From the NCBI GenBank assembly GCA_021307315.1, contig JAJSPD010000011.1, positions 806,001 to 870,000 on the forward strand: a stretch of DNA of 64,000 nt, written 5' to 3'. Below the pieces are notes generated by a model. It saw only the letters and a program-made list of their open reading frames with translations, did not search any database and was not told where the DNA came from. A program made the translations under genes and the position numbers. The DNA comes from Bisporella sp. PMI_857 (Eukaryota > Ascomycota > Leotiomycetes > Helotiales > Helotiaceae). This document shows positions 1 to 9,987 of the stretch, piece by piece (position 1 is the stretch's first letter; each line of letters opens with the position of its first letter).

Positions 1-160
1 GCCTGTTGTTCTCCGAAACACGTACTCCAACTTGTCTTGCTCTGTTTCGAACATTTTGAAGTAACGCCGGAAAAAGCCGAACAGCTGAATCTCCCAGCTC
101 TTGTATGTAAAATTTATTCCGTCGTCGAACTCCTGAATATCCCTGACACGAGCAAGGGTA
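1..160 (-). pseudogene. Gypsy-X gag, downstream part (disrupted by pogo insertion)
   Basis: On the minus strand, bases 158 to 1 are an open frame with a gag-like composition, including KSWEIQLFGFFRRYF, a stop-free reading that runs off the window edge. It resembles the conserved gag region of fungal Ty3/gypsy elements. It is the continuation of the reading frame that enters the pogo element at 10067: using one copy of the TA target duplication (159-160 or 10067-10068), the two halves join in frame. The rest of this gypsy element would lie left of the window. The family assignment rests on composition and on the LTR at 10710-10935, not on a visible RT. Confidence 0.6.
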
Positions 161-205
161 GAAGGGTTCCCTAGTCAACCGCCCACCCTAGTCAACCGCC
201 CAAAA
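161..205 (+). repeat. left terminal inverted repeat of pogo element
   Basis: Two tandem copies of a 17-bp unit (ACCCTAGTCAACCGCCC) follow the outermost GAAGGGTT. It is the inverse of the right end, which carries four units. Confidence 0.9.
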
Positions 206-304
206 ACATCAAATTAGCATAGATTCCTCTGCCTTGTAAATGCCAAATACCTTTGTTTTGCACCTCAAATCAATCAAATTCACATTAATTTAGAAGCTAT
301 CACC

Positions 305-533
305 ATGCCTATTCGATGTCAAAAAAAGAAGGCTCCGAAAACAGCGCGAAAACGCTCTACAAAACGTCGAATTGATCCTCTTCCAGACGTCGTAGTACCG
401 ATTATTTCATCGAAAGACCGCCTTGAAGCTGCTATAGCTTGTTGGAAAACCAATCCTCAGCTCAAATATCGTCAATTAGGCCGCCAATTTGATGTGCCAT
501 GGAGTACAATACGGGATCGTTGTAATGGCAAAA
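305..533 (+). pseudogene. pogo transposase, N-terminal part (interrupted)
   Basis: ATG at 305 opens a basic N-terminus followed by a psq-type helix-turn-helix (about residues 38-76; WKTNPQLKYRQLGRQF, then STIRDRCNGK). The native frame ends at residue 76, where the Copia-A LTR begins at 534; the last residues of the 87-aa frame come from the LTR. The frame resumes at 7825. The domain order psq HTH, CENP-B HTH, DDE is that of pogo/Fot1-like fungal transposases, which bind the terminal repeats and cut and paste at TA. The gene is inactive while the copia element is present. Confidence 0.85.
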
Positions 534-770
534 TGTTGCGTTGTGTACGTGAATTCAATAGAGCGTAGCAGAGAGTGTATTGTAGCTCGTAGAGCTGTAG
601 GTCAATACAGGTAAAAAGGTTGAATTTAGTTCTAAGTACAAAGAGAAACTATCGCGTAATATAAAGCTTCCCGCACGTGATGACTAGTCGCTTAGAGCAC
701 ACCGCCAAGAGGCGGTGAGCTCAACCGAGCTTCGCCTTGGCAATTCAGGGGCGCTGCCTTACATAATACA
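534..770 (-). repeat. Copia-A 3' LTR
   Basis: 237 bp, identical as read to 7585-7821; begins TGTTGCG and ends AATACA on the plus strand. Confidence 0.95.
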
Positions 771-784
771 CCCCCCAAGTGAGG
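771..784 (-). promoter_or_regulatory. Copia-A polypurine tract
   Basis: Read on the minus strand this is CTCACTTGGGGGG, directly abutting the 3' LTR. It is the expected primer for plus-strand DNA synthesis. Confidence 0.7.
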
Positions 785-971
785 TTATTCCCAGATAAGT
801 TCACTTGTTTACCAGCCTCGGCTTCTCGTTGTTGCCTATCACGGATACGCGCGCATCCGAGCCTGGGAGCAACCTTTCCAACGCTCCAAGTAAACAAATA
901 AATACCCCACGCGTTGCCAGCTCCAAACAACTCCTCAGCCATCATCACCATCAACAACAACAACCGCAACC

Positions 972-1696
972 ATGGCTAAGAAGCGTAGTGCTTCTTATCT
1001 CGCTGTAAGTGGTGTTCATATCTTGTCGTTCCTTGCTCGTCAAGCGTCTATCGCTTGAGTCGCATGCTTTTCGAGTTCACTTTGCAAATTTACCCCGCTC
1101 AAAAGTCTGGGTGCTGATTGCATGTGTAGCGCCAAAAGGTGAAGAAAGCTGCAAGGAAGGCAGCAAAGAAAGCTGTTCGTCGCGCTGCCGCTGCCGCTCT
1201 TCCGAGCACCACCGTCTCCGGCCCTCTGCTCCCAGAGCATGGCTCCGCCCCCGGCTCCGCTCCCGCCTCCCTCGCCTCCTCTCCTTCTATCTTTCTCTCC
1301 CCTCCTTTCGCCTCCTTTTCGGAGGAGGAGGAGGATGACGACGACGACGATGATGACGAGCCGTTGGTCCCGCTTCTCCGCCGCTCCCGCGCTCCCCGCC
1401 TCCCTCTTGCCCGCCCGGTTGAGGAAGAAGAAGAAGAAGAAGAAGAAAACGCGGGTCGCCGTGTGGACCCCTGCCTTGGTTGCGTTCGCAGCGCCTTGGC
1501 AGGTAAGTCTACCGGCGCCTGCTATAATAGAGCAGGTAAAGCTGGTGGTCGCTGCGTCCGGTGCTCTGCGGGGCACTCGTGTGTTGCAGCTCCGGCTGCT
1601 CTTCTCCCTGTCGCCCGCCGCCTTTCTGCGGCTTTGGAGGCCACTCCGGTGGTCAAGTCCGTAGGTTTTGCTGCTTTACGAGCATTGCAATTGTAG
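972..1696 (+). CDS. antisense accessory gene inside Copia-A; cysteine-rich protein with basic and acidic tracts
   Basis: I model exon 1 at 972-1004, intron 1005-1129 (GTAAGT donor, CTGAT near the acceptor, TGTAG acceptor) and exon 2 at 1130-1696, giving 199 residues. The start context is good (CAACCATGG) after a CA-rich leader with no nearby upstream ATG. Residues 12-32 are a Lys/Arg/Ala-rich stretch like a nuclear-localisation or nucleic-acid-binding tail. A Ser/Pro-rich linker follows, then two acidic runs (about 76-88 Glu/Asp and 109-117 Glu). A cysteine module at about 126-162, spaced C-x2-C-x12-C-x10-C-x2-C-x5-C, may bind zinc. It runs opposite to the host retrotransposon, between pol and the 3' LTR. 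No enzymatic domain is recognised. Alternatives are a captured host gene or a retrotransposon accessory factor; expression is unproven. Confidence 0.6.
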
Positions 1697-2137
1697 TGGC
1701 AAAGCTAACTAGAGCATAGAGAGTCAACAAGCTTCGTGGGGCCCTTCGGGTCCTGATAGAGGTGGAGGAGGAGGAAGGGGTGTTGGGTGGTGCTTCGCGC
1801 CAGCGGCTGGCCGAGCTATGCCACCGCGCGGTGGACGTGGCTTTGAGCCAACTTTAGAGAGAGCCCCGGCTCTATAAACCGTGGGCTTGGGAACGTTACC
1901 CTGATAGATGTGGTGGTGGATGGAGCCCCGTCTCCTTAAACCGTGGGCTTGGGAACGTACCCGCTTGGGAACGTCGCCCACATGTATATTAGTTGAGAGA
2001 GCGCCGTCTCTATAATCCGTGCTTATGTGATTCTTCCGGGGCCGGTTGAGGCTATTGAGATTTTCCTGCTCTGTTCTGTGAAATAAACAAAAGAAATATT
2101 CAAAAGAGTGTAATTTCGTATATCACCAAGCACTTGA
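1697..2137. other. Copia-A non-coding spacer with short degenerate repeats
   Basis: No gene is seen. A segment with GAGAGCCCCGGCTCTATAA and CCGTGGGCTTGGGAACGT recurs two to three times in degenerate form (about 1855-2015), and GAAATAAAC near 2080 could serve as a poly(A) signal for the antisense gene. The polyprotein stop of Copia-A lies just to the right. Confidence 0.4.
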
Positions 2138-5100
2138 TTAGTTGTCCAGGTGCTCTCCGATCTTTGCCTTCATGTCCAATTGCTCGACTTTTCCTCTTAT
2201 GTCCTGGAGGTTGAGAAGAACTCTGAAGTGTTCGAATTTTTGTCGAGGTAAGTTTTTGGTCAAGCCGTCAGCTGGCATATCGCCTGTAGGCAAATATGAA
2301 ACTTGGAACGTTCCTTTGCGGTGCTCCTGGCGCAGCCACATATTTTGTATGTCGACATGCCGGAGCTTAGTAGAGATTCTTTCGTTCTCTTCTACAATCA
2401 ATCGGATTGTTTGTTGATTGTCGCAATAGATATTCCACAGCTCTCCCAGGTCTAGTTGAATTTCTCTGAAAAAACGCTGGAGAGCTATAGTCTCTTTACC
2501 CGTACGCTCTACACCAAGCAGCTCTGCTTCCGTTGTTGAAGTGGTGACTGTATCTTGTCTGGCTGCCTTCCATGCAATTAACCCACCGAATAGTGAAAAA
2601 ACATATCCTTGTGATGACTTCCTAGTTTCAGGGTCATCCGCGAAAGAAGCATCCGATGCTATGATCATCTGCGCTTCCGAGCACCCCCCATATTGAATCG
2701 CTAAGAAACGCGTTCCGTACAGGTATTGAATTGTCCAGTTCACAGCTCTTAGGTGTTCTGGCCCTGGGTTAGTCAAAAAGTGAGATAATTGCGAAGCTGC
2801 GAATGCTACGTCTGGTCGGAGCATGATTGCAGTGTACAGCACCGACCCTACCTTCTCCTGGAACTCCTGAATTGAAGCTGGAGATGCTTTTCCGGTGTGC
2901 TTCTTGAGCTCTACTGCAGGGAGTGGTGTGCTCGGACATTTTCCAGGAAGCAATTTGAACCGCTCTGTGATCTTTTCGATGTAAGAGTCATGAACAAGCC
3001 AGATTTTCCTCGCTGCTCGGTCTCGAATTACTTTTATTCCGAGAAACCATTCTACATCTTCTAAGTCTCGCAGCTCATATGCTCCTTTCAAGCCGGTGAT
3101 TACCGAATTAGCCGCTTTTTCGTCATCTTGGTGGTAGAGAACTTGTACGTCATCCACAAAAAAGATTACGAATATTTTCCGCAGCTTGTCCATATACATA
3201 CACGGCTCTTCTGCGCACATTATTAGCTCTAACTTTTCTAGAGTAGACGTAAACTCTTTGAACCACAGTGCAGGAGCATCCCTCATCCCGTACAGCGCTC
3301 GGTCTACTTGCACACACATCCCAGGCTGTTTGAACCCGTCTGGGAGCTGGCAAATTACTGCTTCACCGCTCTCTTCGCGCTTGGCATTGATAAAAGCGTT
3401 GATCACATCGAATTGTTTCACCTCGAGATCAAAATGTGCAGCTATCGCCATAGCTGTTCGAAAAGAGCGTGCTGCGAGCGTTGCGGCGTAGGTTGACAAG
3501 ATTGTTGCTTTGTCCTGCAAGTCCCCTCTCACTACTATCCTTGATCGACACCTTACTAGAAATCCTGCTGAGTCTGGTTTGTACGTGAATACCCATTTGA
3601 GAGGAATCGGCTTAGTAGTTACTCGGCTGCGCTCGATCACTCTCCAGCAGTTCCGACTTTCTAAATTTCGTAATTCTAGTTCAGCGTCTGCTTTAAAGTA
3701 GTCCCCAACAATGTGCTTTTCCAACTCTCTCCAATTTTTCGGAGCCTTAGGAAGATTTTTTAGATGAATACGAGGCAAGCTTGGAGCGCTCTCCAGAGCT
3801 AGCGATTTGAGGACGGAGCGCTCGATTGTTTCGTGCACTGTTCTCACTGGGTTTCGTTCATTTGGCCATTCTTCTTGCGATTGCCAGAAAGTACCAAAGA
3901 ATCGAGTATAAAGTTCCGGCACTGCCCAGTGCTTGTGATTGCTGAGCATTGTAGACAGCAGCTCTCTGCTCGTAAAAGCAAAGTTGGTACTGTCTGGCGT
4001 GCTCCCTTGGCTTTTTTCTTGCAGCCTTTTGCTTGAGCGAGTCGCAGGGCCATGAATCCTGCGCTTGCGTTTCTCTCTGGGTTGTGCCGTTGCTCCTTGT
4101 TCTTGGTTTCCGTGATGAGCACTGCTCTCATTCGAAGCATGCTCTGGAGCTTTGTCCACGGATTCCTGTGCTCTTCCAGCACTTGATGTTTGACCCTGTG
4201 CTTGGTCCTGTGATGTTCTTTGCCAAGTATCAATCTCGAGGTGACGCGTTTCACGAGTTGGCTTCCGATTTGCATCACTACTATCCTTTTCTGGATAGTT
4301 TATCTGCTCCTGCTCTCGAGCTGTTGCTTGTTGGTTGCTAAGCTCTTGTGGAGCAGAAAAATCCCTCCCTGACTGCCTTTTGTCCATCCGGTTTGGCTCT
4401 GGAGTAGGTTCGGGAGTCAGAAGTCCTTCGTTCTCTGCAGGTGTTTCTCCTGATTTTTCGAGCGTTGTCACCCCCGAGTTCTGGCTCCGTAAAGCTTCGC
4501 TCGAAGGTTCTGTGCTCTCTTGAGAGTTAGAGGTTTCTTCTGATTGCTGGACAAGCTCTAAGTCCCGGGACTCTACATTCTCAAAAACAAGCTCAGCGTC
4601 CTGAATTTCTTCGCTCTCCTCGATCACTTCGATAATGTCTCGTATGATCCTAAGTGGTTGGCCTTCCACTTTTTCGAATTCTGGAGAGTAAAGAATGTTT
4701 TCGTCGAACGTTACATTCCGAGTAGTAATAACCTTGTCGAGCTGAGGAATCCAGATTCTGTAAATATTGGAAGCACAGTATCCAACCAAATATCCGATAT
4801 GTCCTCTTGGTTTTACCTTAAAGTCTCTTTTTTGCTTGTTTGCTTCTCTTTCTTTCATCAATGGGTATGCGCGCGCTCCATACACATAAATCCCGTTCCA
4901 ATCCGGTCTCAAGTCGTTAGTGATACGCTCAACGAGCGCAGGGTCATACCACCGGAAGTAGTTGCGGAACCATGTGTTTAGCACTTCATTCGGCGATTTC
5001 CACTTGTGAACTTCCGAAGGGCTCTTATTGTACAGGTAAATGCCTGCCAACGCTGTCTCTGGCCATAACCTTTCAGGCAAGTTTGCTCCGAGCCTCATCT

Positions 5101-7450
5101 TGATCGAGCGTGTGATTGCTTCTTGTCCTGCTCTCTCCGCGCCGCCGTTGCTTTCGTGCGTGTACGTCGGAGTAAGTTCAATCTCGATGCCTTCTTCTTC
5201 TGCCCACAATTGATATGCCGACTTTCCATTAATAGGGATTATCGACGTGTCATTGTCGTGTCGAATTTTGCAAATTGATAGAGCATACTGTCTGCTGACC
5301 CAATGCTCGAATTGTCTCAGGATGTTAAAGATTTGAGTTCCTGACTTGCTTACCATAGCATACCCAAAAAGCTTTCCACTGTACTCGTCTTTGATCACCA
5401 GTAACCAGCGAGCTCCCTGATATCCTTTGACAAAGTCAAATAAATCCCAAGAAATCCTGTAAAACGGCCGCGGTGACTTGTGCTCCGATGTGCGACGGCT
5501 TACAACTTGTGATGCGTGCGCTAGAGCACAGTGTTGACAGTTTACCCGCTTTATGCCGTTAATCTTGACGTTCCTTGCATTTTCAACCAGGTGTTCCAGA
5601 GCTGCCGGGCCGAGATGTCCTGCTCTTGCATGCCACACATGCTCGCTGTCAGTTCGCGGATTGAGCTTATCTTTCGATCTTCGGAAGCTCTGCCTGACTC
5701 GTCTCTTTATTGTTGGAAACATCATGATAGAGAGATTCTGAGGGAAAGAGAAACAAGAAGAAAGCAACTTGTATTCTAAGAAAACTATGTTAAATCGGCG
5801 TTCTAGCTTTTTCAACACAACATTCTCTTCCTCTGTTCCAAATCTCAGCGAGCAGTCGAAACCTGTGTACCAAACTCCAGCATCTCGCAAACGAGCTTCC
5901 GAAACAATATTGACATGAAATCCATCGACTACCGCAACGTCTGAAAGAACCAAATCTTCCGTATTGGGCCCTCTTTTTCCCGCAAGAGCGTTCTTGATCC
6001 TGCGCTTCCCGCGCCCGAGAATGGGAAGGTAGGAGCTCCCTGCTTCCACGCACTCGTCACTTGTTGCTTCTTTGAAAGATCCTGGTTCCAGAAGTTCCTT
6101 TGCATTTACCAAGTGCATAGCACCACAATTGTCCAAGAGAGTGCTTTTAGAGAGCGGGTGTTTCGTGCCTCTGAGCGTTGCGTAGACCTGTTGGATGTTC
6201 TCCATGAGCGTTGGATCTATGACCGCTGCGTTCACGGCCCCAGGGAATTTGCCTCCCGAGGAACTCTTCTTTTGCGTGGCATCCTCGTTTTCCTCAAGCC
6301 ACCCTTTTTCTCTGAGCTTGGAGCGTAAAGCCTTCCATTTCTTTTCCTTCAAGCGCCTCTTGATTTTCTCGCACTTGGAGTCCGTTACAGGCTTTCTGAT
6401 ATAGGCGTTTGTCTTTCCCGTAAGCACGTACTCCAGCAATCCGCAGTTCTGTGGTTGCCACTTGTGACCACCCTCTTCTCTGCACGGACAGTCGTTGAGC
6501 TCGCCCGAGCTTTGCCCTGAGTTGGCTCCTGCTCCTTGGTTGTCTGAGCGCCCCCCCAAAGTAGCAAAGATTCCGGGGTTTTTCCCAACTTGCCTCAGAT
6601 TGTTTTCGTGAACCAGAGCTGAGAACCATCTGCCGTATTCCTGTAATGATTGTGGAGTCTCGCCGAGCTCGCTTGCGCGAATTAACTTTGCTAGCTCGGC
6701 GCGCGCCCAATCTGGTGCTAGCTTGTACGATAGAGCTTCCAAAAAATCCTTAGTGGCCATGACGCCTTCAACGTCGCTCACCTTGTAGGCTTTCGCCGTC
6801 TGATACGCTTTATTCCATTCCGCGTACCAGGTTGCGTGGCTCACCCCTCCTTGTTTGGCCCTTTTCAGCACCGCCCTGTATTCTTCCCTGGCAGTGGTGT
6901 AGGTGCTCATTTCCGAAGGTGCCAGTTCCTGCTGCAGTGCTCGTACGAGCGCCTGGAGAGTGTATGTGCTGCTCGCAAGGAGCGACGTGGTAACGTCGTG
7001 AAGGATTGTTTTGTCGACTGTATGATGAACCCATTTCCAAACAGCCTGGTATTGATTCGACAGAGCGTTGTAGTACGCTACTCTATCCGTATGTTCCTTG
7101 AATCGAATATTGTATTCCTTCTCTACATCTGCCAGTGTTGCTGGGACTGGATTGGGGGGTTTATCGGCGGCTGGCTTTCCTAGAGCTTCCCATGCTGTGT
7201 TCGCACGCTCGTAAGTCTCCATCCTTTGTTTCTGGAGTGCCAGGCGCATATCTTCAATCCGAGGTCCTTCCTTCCGTTGTTCCAGAGGGTTGATAGCGTC
7301 TTCGGCTTTTGGATCGATCAAATGCCACACCGACCTCATTCGGGATTGCCACAAGAGCTGGTTGTACCATGGCGGCCAGCTCCTTCTGTCCTTGAGGAGA
7401 ACTTCCTCTGGCAGAGCTAGAGATAGTCCTGTAGAAAGCTCGTCGCTCAT
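2138..7450 (-). CDS. Copia-A Gag-Pol polyprotein (1770 aa)
   Basis: This is a single uninterrupted frame with Ty1/copia domain order. It starts with gag (about 1-330, followed by a Cys/His cluster CPCREEGGHKW). A protease-like LLDNCGAMHLVN (about 450) follows. Next come an integrase zinc region with CQHCALAH, a catalytic core with DLFDF, RHDND and NGGAERAG, a long Glu/Ser/Gln-rich linker, a reverse transcriptase ending in FFVDDVQVL, and RNase H with SDASFAD, TEAELLG and CDNQQT. The protease shows DNCG rather than the usual DSG/DTG, so its activity is less certain. The start at 7450 lies about 120 bp downstream of the primer-binding site. Gag and Pol are in one frame with no visible frameshift site. 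Confidence 0.95.
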   Translation of the reverse strand: MSDELSTGLSLALPEEVLLKDRRSWPPWYNQLLWQSRMRSVWHLIDPKAEDAINPLEQRKEGPRIEDMRLALQKQRMETYERANTAWEALGKPAADKPPNPVPATLADVEKEYNIRFKEHTDRVAYYNALSNQYQAVWKWVHHTVDKTILHDVTTSLLASSTYTLQALVRALQQELAPSEMSTYTTAREEYRAVLKRAKQGGVSHATWYAEWNKAYQTAKAYKVSDVEGVMATKDFLEALSYKLAPDWARAELAKLIRASELGETPQSLQEYGRWFSALVHENNLRQVGKNPGIFATLGGRSDNQGAGANSGQSSGELNDCPCREEGGHKWQPQNCGLLEYVLTGKTNAYIRKPVTDSKCEKIKRRLKEKKWKALRSKLREKGWLEENEDATQKKSSSGGKFPGAVNAAVIDPTLMENIQQVYATLRGTKHPLSKSTLLDNCGAMHLVNAKELLEPGSFKEATSDECVEAGSSYLPILGRGKRRIKNALAGKRGPNTEDLVLSDVAVVDGFHVNIVSEARLRDAGVWYTGFDCSLRFGTEEENVVLKKLERRFNIVFLEYKLLSSCFSFPQNLSIMMFPTIKRRVRQSFRRSKDKLNPRTDSEHVWHARAGHLGPAALEHLVENARNVKINGIKRVNCQHCALAHASQVVSRRTSEHKSPRPFYRISWDLFDFVKGYQGARWLLVIKDEYSGKLFGYAMVSKSGTQIFNILRQFEHWVSRQYALSICKIRHDNDTSIIPINGKSAYQLWAEEEGIEIELTPTYTHESNGGAERAGQEAITRSIKMRLGANLPERLWPETALAGIYLYNKSPSEVHKWKSPNEVLNTWFRNYFRWYDPALVERITNDLRPDWNGIYVYGARAYPLMKEREANKQKRDFKVKPRGHIGYLVGYCASNIYRIWIPQLDKVITTRNVTFDENILYSPEFEKVEGQPLRIIRDIIEVIEESEEIQDAELVFENVESRDLELVQQSEETSNSQESTEPSSEALRSQNSGVTTLEKSGETPAENEGLLTPEPTPEPNRMDKRQSGRDFSAPQELSNQQATAREQEQINYPEKDSSDANRKPTRETRHLEIDTWQRTSQDQAQGQTSSAGRAQESVDKAPEHASNESSAHHGNQEQGATAQPREKRKRRIHGPATRSSKRLQEKSQGSTPDSTNFAFTSRELLSTMLSNHKHWAVPELYTRFFGTFWQSQEEWPNERNPVRTVHETIERSVLKSLALESAPSLPRIHLKNLPKAPKNWRELEKHIVGDYFKADAELELRNLESRNCWRVIERSRVTTKPIPLKWVFTYKPDSAGFLVRCRSRIVVRGDLQDKATILSTYAATLAARSFRTAMAIAAHFDLEVKQFDVINAFINAKREESGEAVICQLPDGFKQPGMCVQVDRALYGMRDAPALWFKEFTSTLEKLELIMCAEEPCMYMDKLRKIFVIFFVDDVQVLYHQDDEKAANSVITGLKGAYELRDLEDVEWFLGIKVIRDRAARKIWLVHDSYIEKITERFKLLPGKCPSTPLPAVELKKHTGKASPASIQEFQEKVGSVLYTAIMLRPDVAFAASQLSHFLTNPGPEHLRAVNWTIQYLYGTRFLAIQYGGCSEAQMIIASDASFADDPETRKSSQGYVFSLFGGLIAWKAARQDTVTTSTTEAELLGVERTGKETIALQRFFREIQLDLGELWNIYCDNQQTIRLIVEENERISTKLRHVDIQNMWLRQEHRKGTFQVSYLPTGDMPADGLTKNLPRQKFEHFRVLLNLQDIRGKVEQLDMKAKIGEHLDN

Positions 7451-7571
7451 ATCGGTGTCGTTGGGGCTGCTTGGGTGGTGATGGGTGATGTTGGTTGAAA
7501 GAAGTCAAATAACAAAAGCTACGTTCTAAACGAGCACAACGTGCGGATTCGGAAGCTTTAATAGCTGCAGA

Positions 7572-7584
7572 CCGGGCTCATAAC
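7572..7584 (-). promoter_or_regulatory. Copia-A primer-binding site (half-tRNA-iMet type)
   Basis: Plus-strand CCGGGCTCATAAC abuts the 5' LTR. It equals the anticodon stem-loop of initiator tRNA-Met (anticodon CAT), so the minus-strand RNA would pair with the 3' end of a 5' half-tRNA, as known for Drosophila copia. Confidence 0.7.
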
Positions 7585-7821
7585 TGTTGCGTTGTGTACG
7601 TGAATTCAATAGAGCGTAGCAGAGAGTGTATTGTAGCTCGTAGAGCTGTAGGTCAATACAGGTAAAAAGGTTGAATTTAGTTCTAAGTACAAAGAGAAAC
7701 TATCGCGTAATATAAAGCTTCCCGCACGTGATGACTAGTCGCTTAGAGCACACCGCCAAGAGGCGGTGAGCTCAACCGAGCTTCGCCTTGGCAATTCAGG
7801 GGCGCTGCCTTACATAATACA
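7585..7821 (-). repeat. Copia-A 5' LTR
   Basis: 237 bp, identical as read to 534-770; the promoter should read leftward. Confidence 0.95.
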
Positions 7822-7824
7822 AAA

Positions 7825-9863
7825 CCACAACCTCGAAAAGGAAAGAAATGGAGAGCCGACAAAGGTTGGATATGGATGAGGAAGAGTGCTTACGAGAGCA
7901 CATTCTACAGCTAGAACGATGGAATTGGCCTTGTTTGCCTCGAGAATTATATCGATTAGCTTGGGATCTCTGTATTGCGAAAGGTCAGCCTGGAAAGCTC
8001 TACAAAAACTGGGTTTCCAGCTTTATTAAGCGTCATCCCGACTTACGCACACGCTTTGTTCCTCCTCTTGATAAAGATAGAATAACGGCTGAAGACGGAG
8101 AAGTTATCGAGGCGTATTTCGATCTGCTTGATAAAACGTTAGCCGACTACAATATAGCTGAAAAAGACGTATGGAATATGGATGAGAAAGGAATCATGCT
8201 GGGCTATATTCAGAAGTTCCAAGTAATTTGTAGTAGAGCCAATCAACGTGTTGCTATGGCGCAACCAGGGAACAGAGAATGGGTATCTCTTATAGAGTGT
8301 GTTTCTAAAACAGGTCGCTTTCTCAAGCCATGGATCATTTTCAAAGCGAAGACGTTGCAAGAGAATTGGATACGTGCTTTTCCTCAAGGAAAAGTTTGTA
8401 TTTCTGAAAGAGGGTGGACTGATAATGAACTATTCCTAGAATGGATTAAGCAGGTATTTGAACCAGAATCTCGAGTTGATCTTACAGAACAAGAAAAGAG
8501 AGATCAAGCCGAAGGGATTCCTCGAGGCTGGAGGTTGCTATTATTTGATGGCCATGGCTCACACGTAACTCTCGAAGCTCTTAAATATTGCCTAGAAAAC
8601 AAGATTATCTGTTTTTGCCTTTGCAAGCACTCAACGCACCTATTACAACCTCTAGATGTTGGCCTATTTGGGCCACTTTCGACGAAATACACGCAAGGCG
8701 TTTTGGAGCGTAGCAGATTTGGAGGCTCTCACAATATCGACAAAATCGAGTTTTGTGAGATCTTTAGTGAAGCTCGCCTTCAAGCTTTAACTGAAATCAA
8801 CATTATACACGCGTGGAAGAAAGCTGGCCTTTGCAATAGTCGATTTGAGGTGTATGATCGATTACAGCCTCCATACGTTCCTGGCCAAAAACGAGTTGCT
8901 TTAGAAGAGAATCTAGAATCAATTATTGTCGACCTACAAGATGATTCGATTCGTATTGAACGTTTGGATTTCATACCGACAGTATCAACAAAATCAGATT
9001 CTCGACCTACAACGGCAGGAGGACCTATACCGCAATCAGCACTCAAAACGCCTTCAAACGTTGGTGAACTTACTGCTTTAATACAACACGCCGATTCTTT
9101 GAAAACCGAAGTCGTACGTCTTCAAGAAGTGATGGAGAAGCTTAGCAAAGGCCTGAAGATTTCTCTTACAAAACAGCATATCACTGAAGCTGTTAACACT
9201 CAGTTTATCCAAGCTGACAAAATAGCTAAGAACCGTACTAAACGATCAGGTAAAAAAATCAATACTAACGGTGCTAGAGTATGTGATATCACATTTCTGA
9301 ACGAGATCGAAACTGCCGCTGCGAATAGAAAGGCCGAAGCACAATATAAGAAGAGAGAAAAGGCAATATCGATAGCTTGGAAAAAAGAGGAAAAGGTTGC
9401 TATTAAGGAATTGTTGGCTCTTGATTCGAATGAGATATTTGGTGATAAATCGAAGGCTGTAGGAAAGGTCAACAAGCCGGCTAGGAATAGGTTAAATACG
9501 CCAGCAAAATCATCAGCAAAAAGACTTGTTTCTACAGCAAAAAGGACTGCCAGCTCTGCTGAACTAGTTGAAGAGCTTACGGCCTGGAATGACGATTTAT
9601 TTAGTAGTGATTCGCCTTTGAAACCACTATTTGAATCACCAACTCGATCCTTATTTAATCCACCTACGCCAGCTTCTCTAACTCCTTTCAAACTCATCAA
9701 AATACCTAAGCCTGCTTCTTTACGACCAGCAAAACGCCCTATAATACGAAAATCACCAAAAGGAGAGAAAGAAATGGAGAAAGAAGAGAAAGAGAGCAAG
9801 GAAAAGGTGGTGATAGGTACTAGTCGAAGTGGCAGAATTCGATTTCGGCCGAAATACAAATAG
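7825..9863 (+). pseudogene. pogo transposase, main part with CENP-B HTH and DDE domains (separated from its N-terminus)
   Basis: The frame is open from the copia junction to TAG/GGG at 9863; the first internal ATG is at 7848 (671 residues from there). A CENP-B/Tc5-type helix-turn-helix covers about residues 5-70 of that frame. The catalytic DDE domain shows WNMDEKG, LLFDGHGSH and LLQPLDVGLF, so all three acidic residues of the D-D-D triad typical of pogo are present. The C-terminal 300 residues are a long Lys/Glu/Ser-rich tail ending in a basic motif, longer than in Fot1-type enzymes. It may still be translated from 7848, but without the psq domain it should not bind the element ends normally. 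Confidence 0.85.
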
Positions 9864-9987
9864 GGGATCTACTTTTTTTGTTGTACAGTAATATAATGAT
9901 CACGGCTTGCATATTTTCTTCAAAAAAACTTTACTTTTGGTGTTGAATCTATTGTTTTGTGAAGAAAATAGATAATTTAGGTACATA

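Larger units (their letters stand above)
534..7821 (-). mobile_element. Copia-A: intact Ty1/copia retrotransposon with extra antisense gene
   Basis: Two 237-bp LTRs (534-770 and 7585-7821), identical as read, have TG...CA ends and bracket a single minus-strand polyprotein (2138-7450). The 5' LTR is on the right. A primer-binding site matching the initiator-tRNA-Met anticodon arm (7572-7584) and a polypurine tract beside the left LTR are present. Between polyprotein stop and 3' LTR lie 1367 bp, unusually long for a copia element, holding a plus-strand two-exon gene (972-1696). The flanks are A runs (530-533 and 7822-7824), so the target duplication cannot be set to the base. Identical LTRs and an open frame indicate a young, possibly active insertion. 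Confidence 0.95.

Noticed and set aside
1040..1576. Minus-strand open frame of 178 codons opposite the accessory gene
   Set aside because: It is low-complexity (F- and V-runs from GAA/GAT repeats) and lacks the leader, intron and cysteine pattern of the plus-strand gene.
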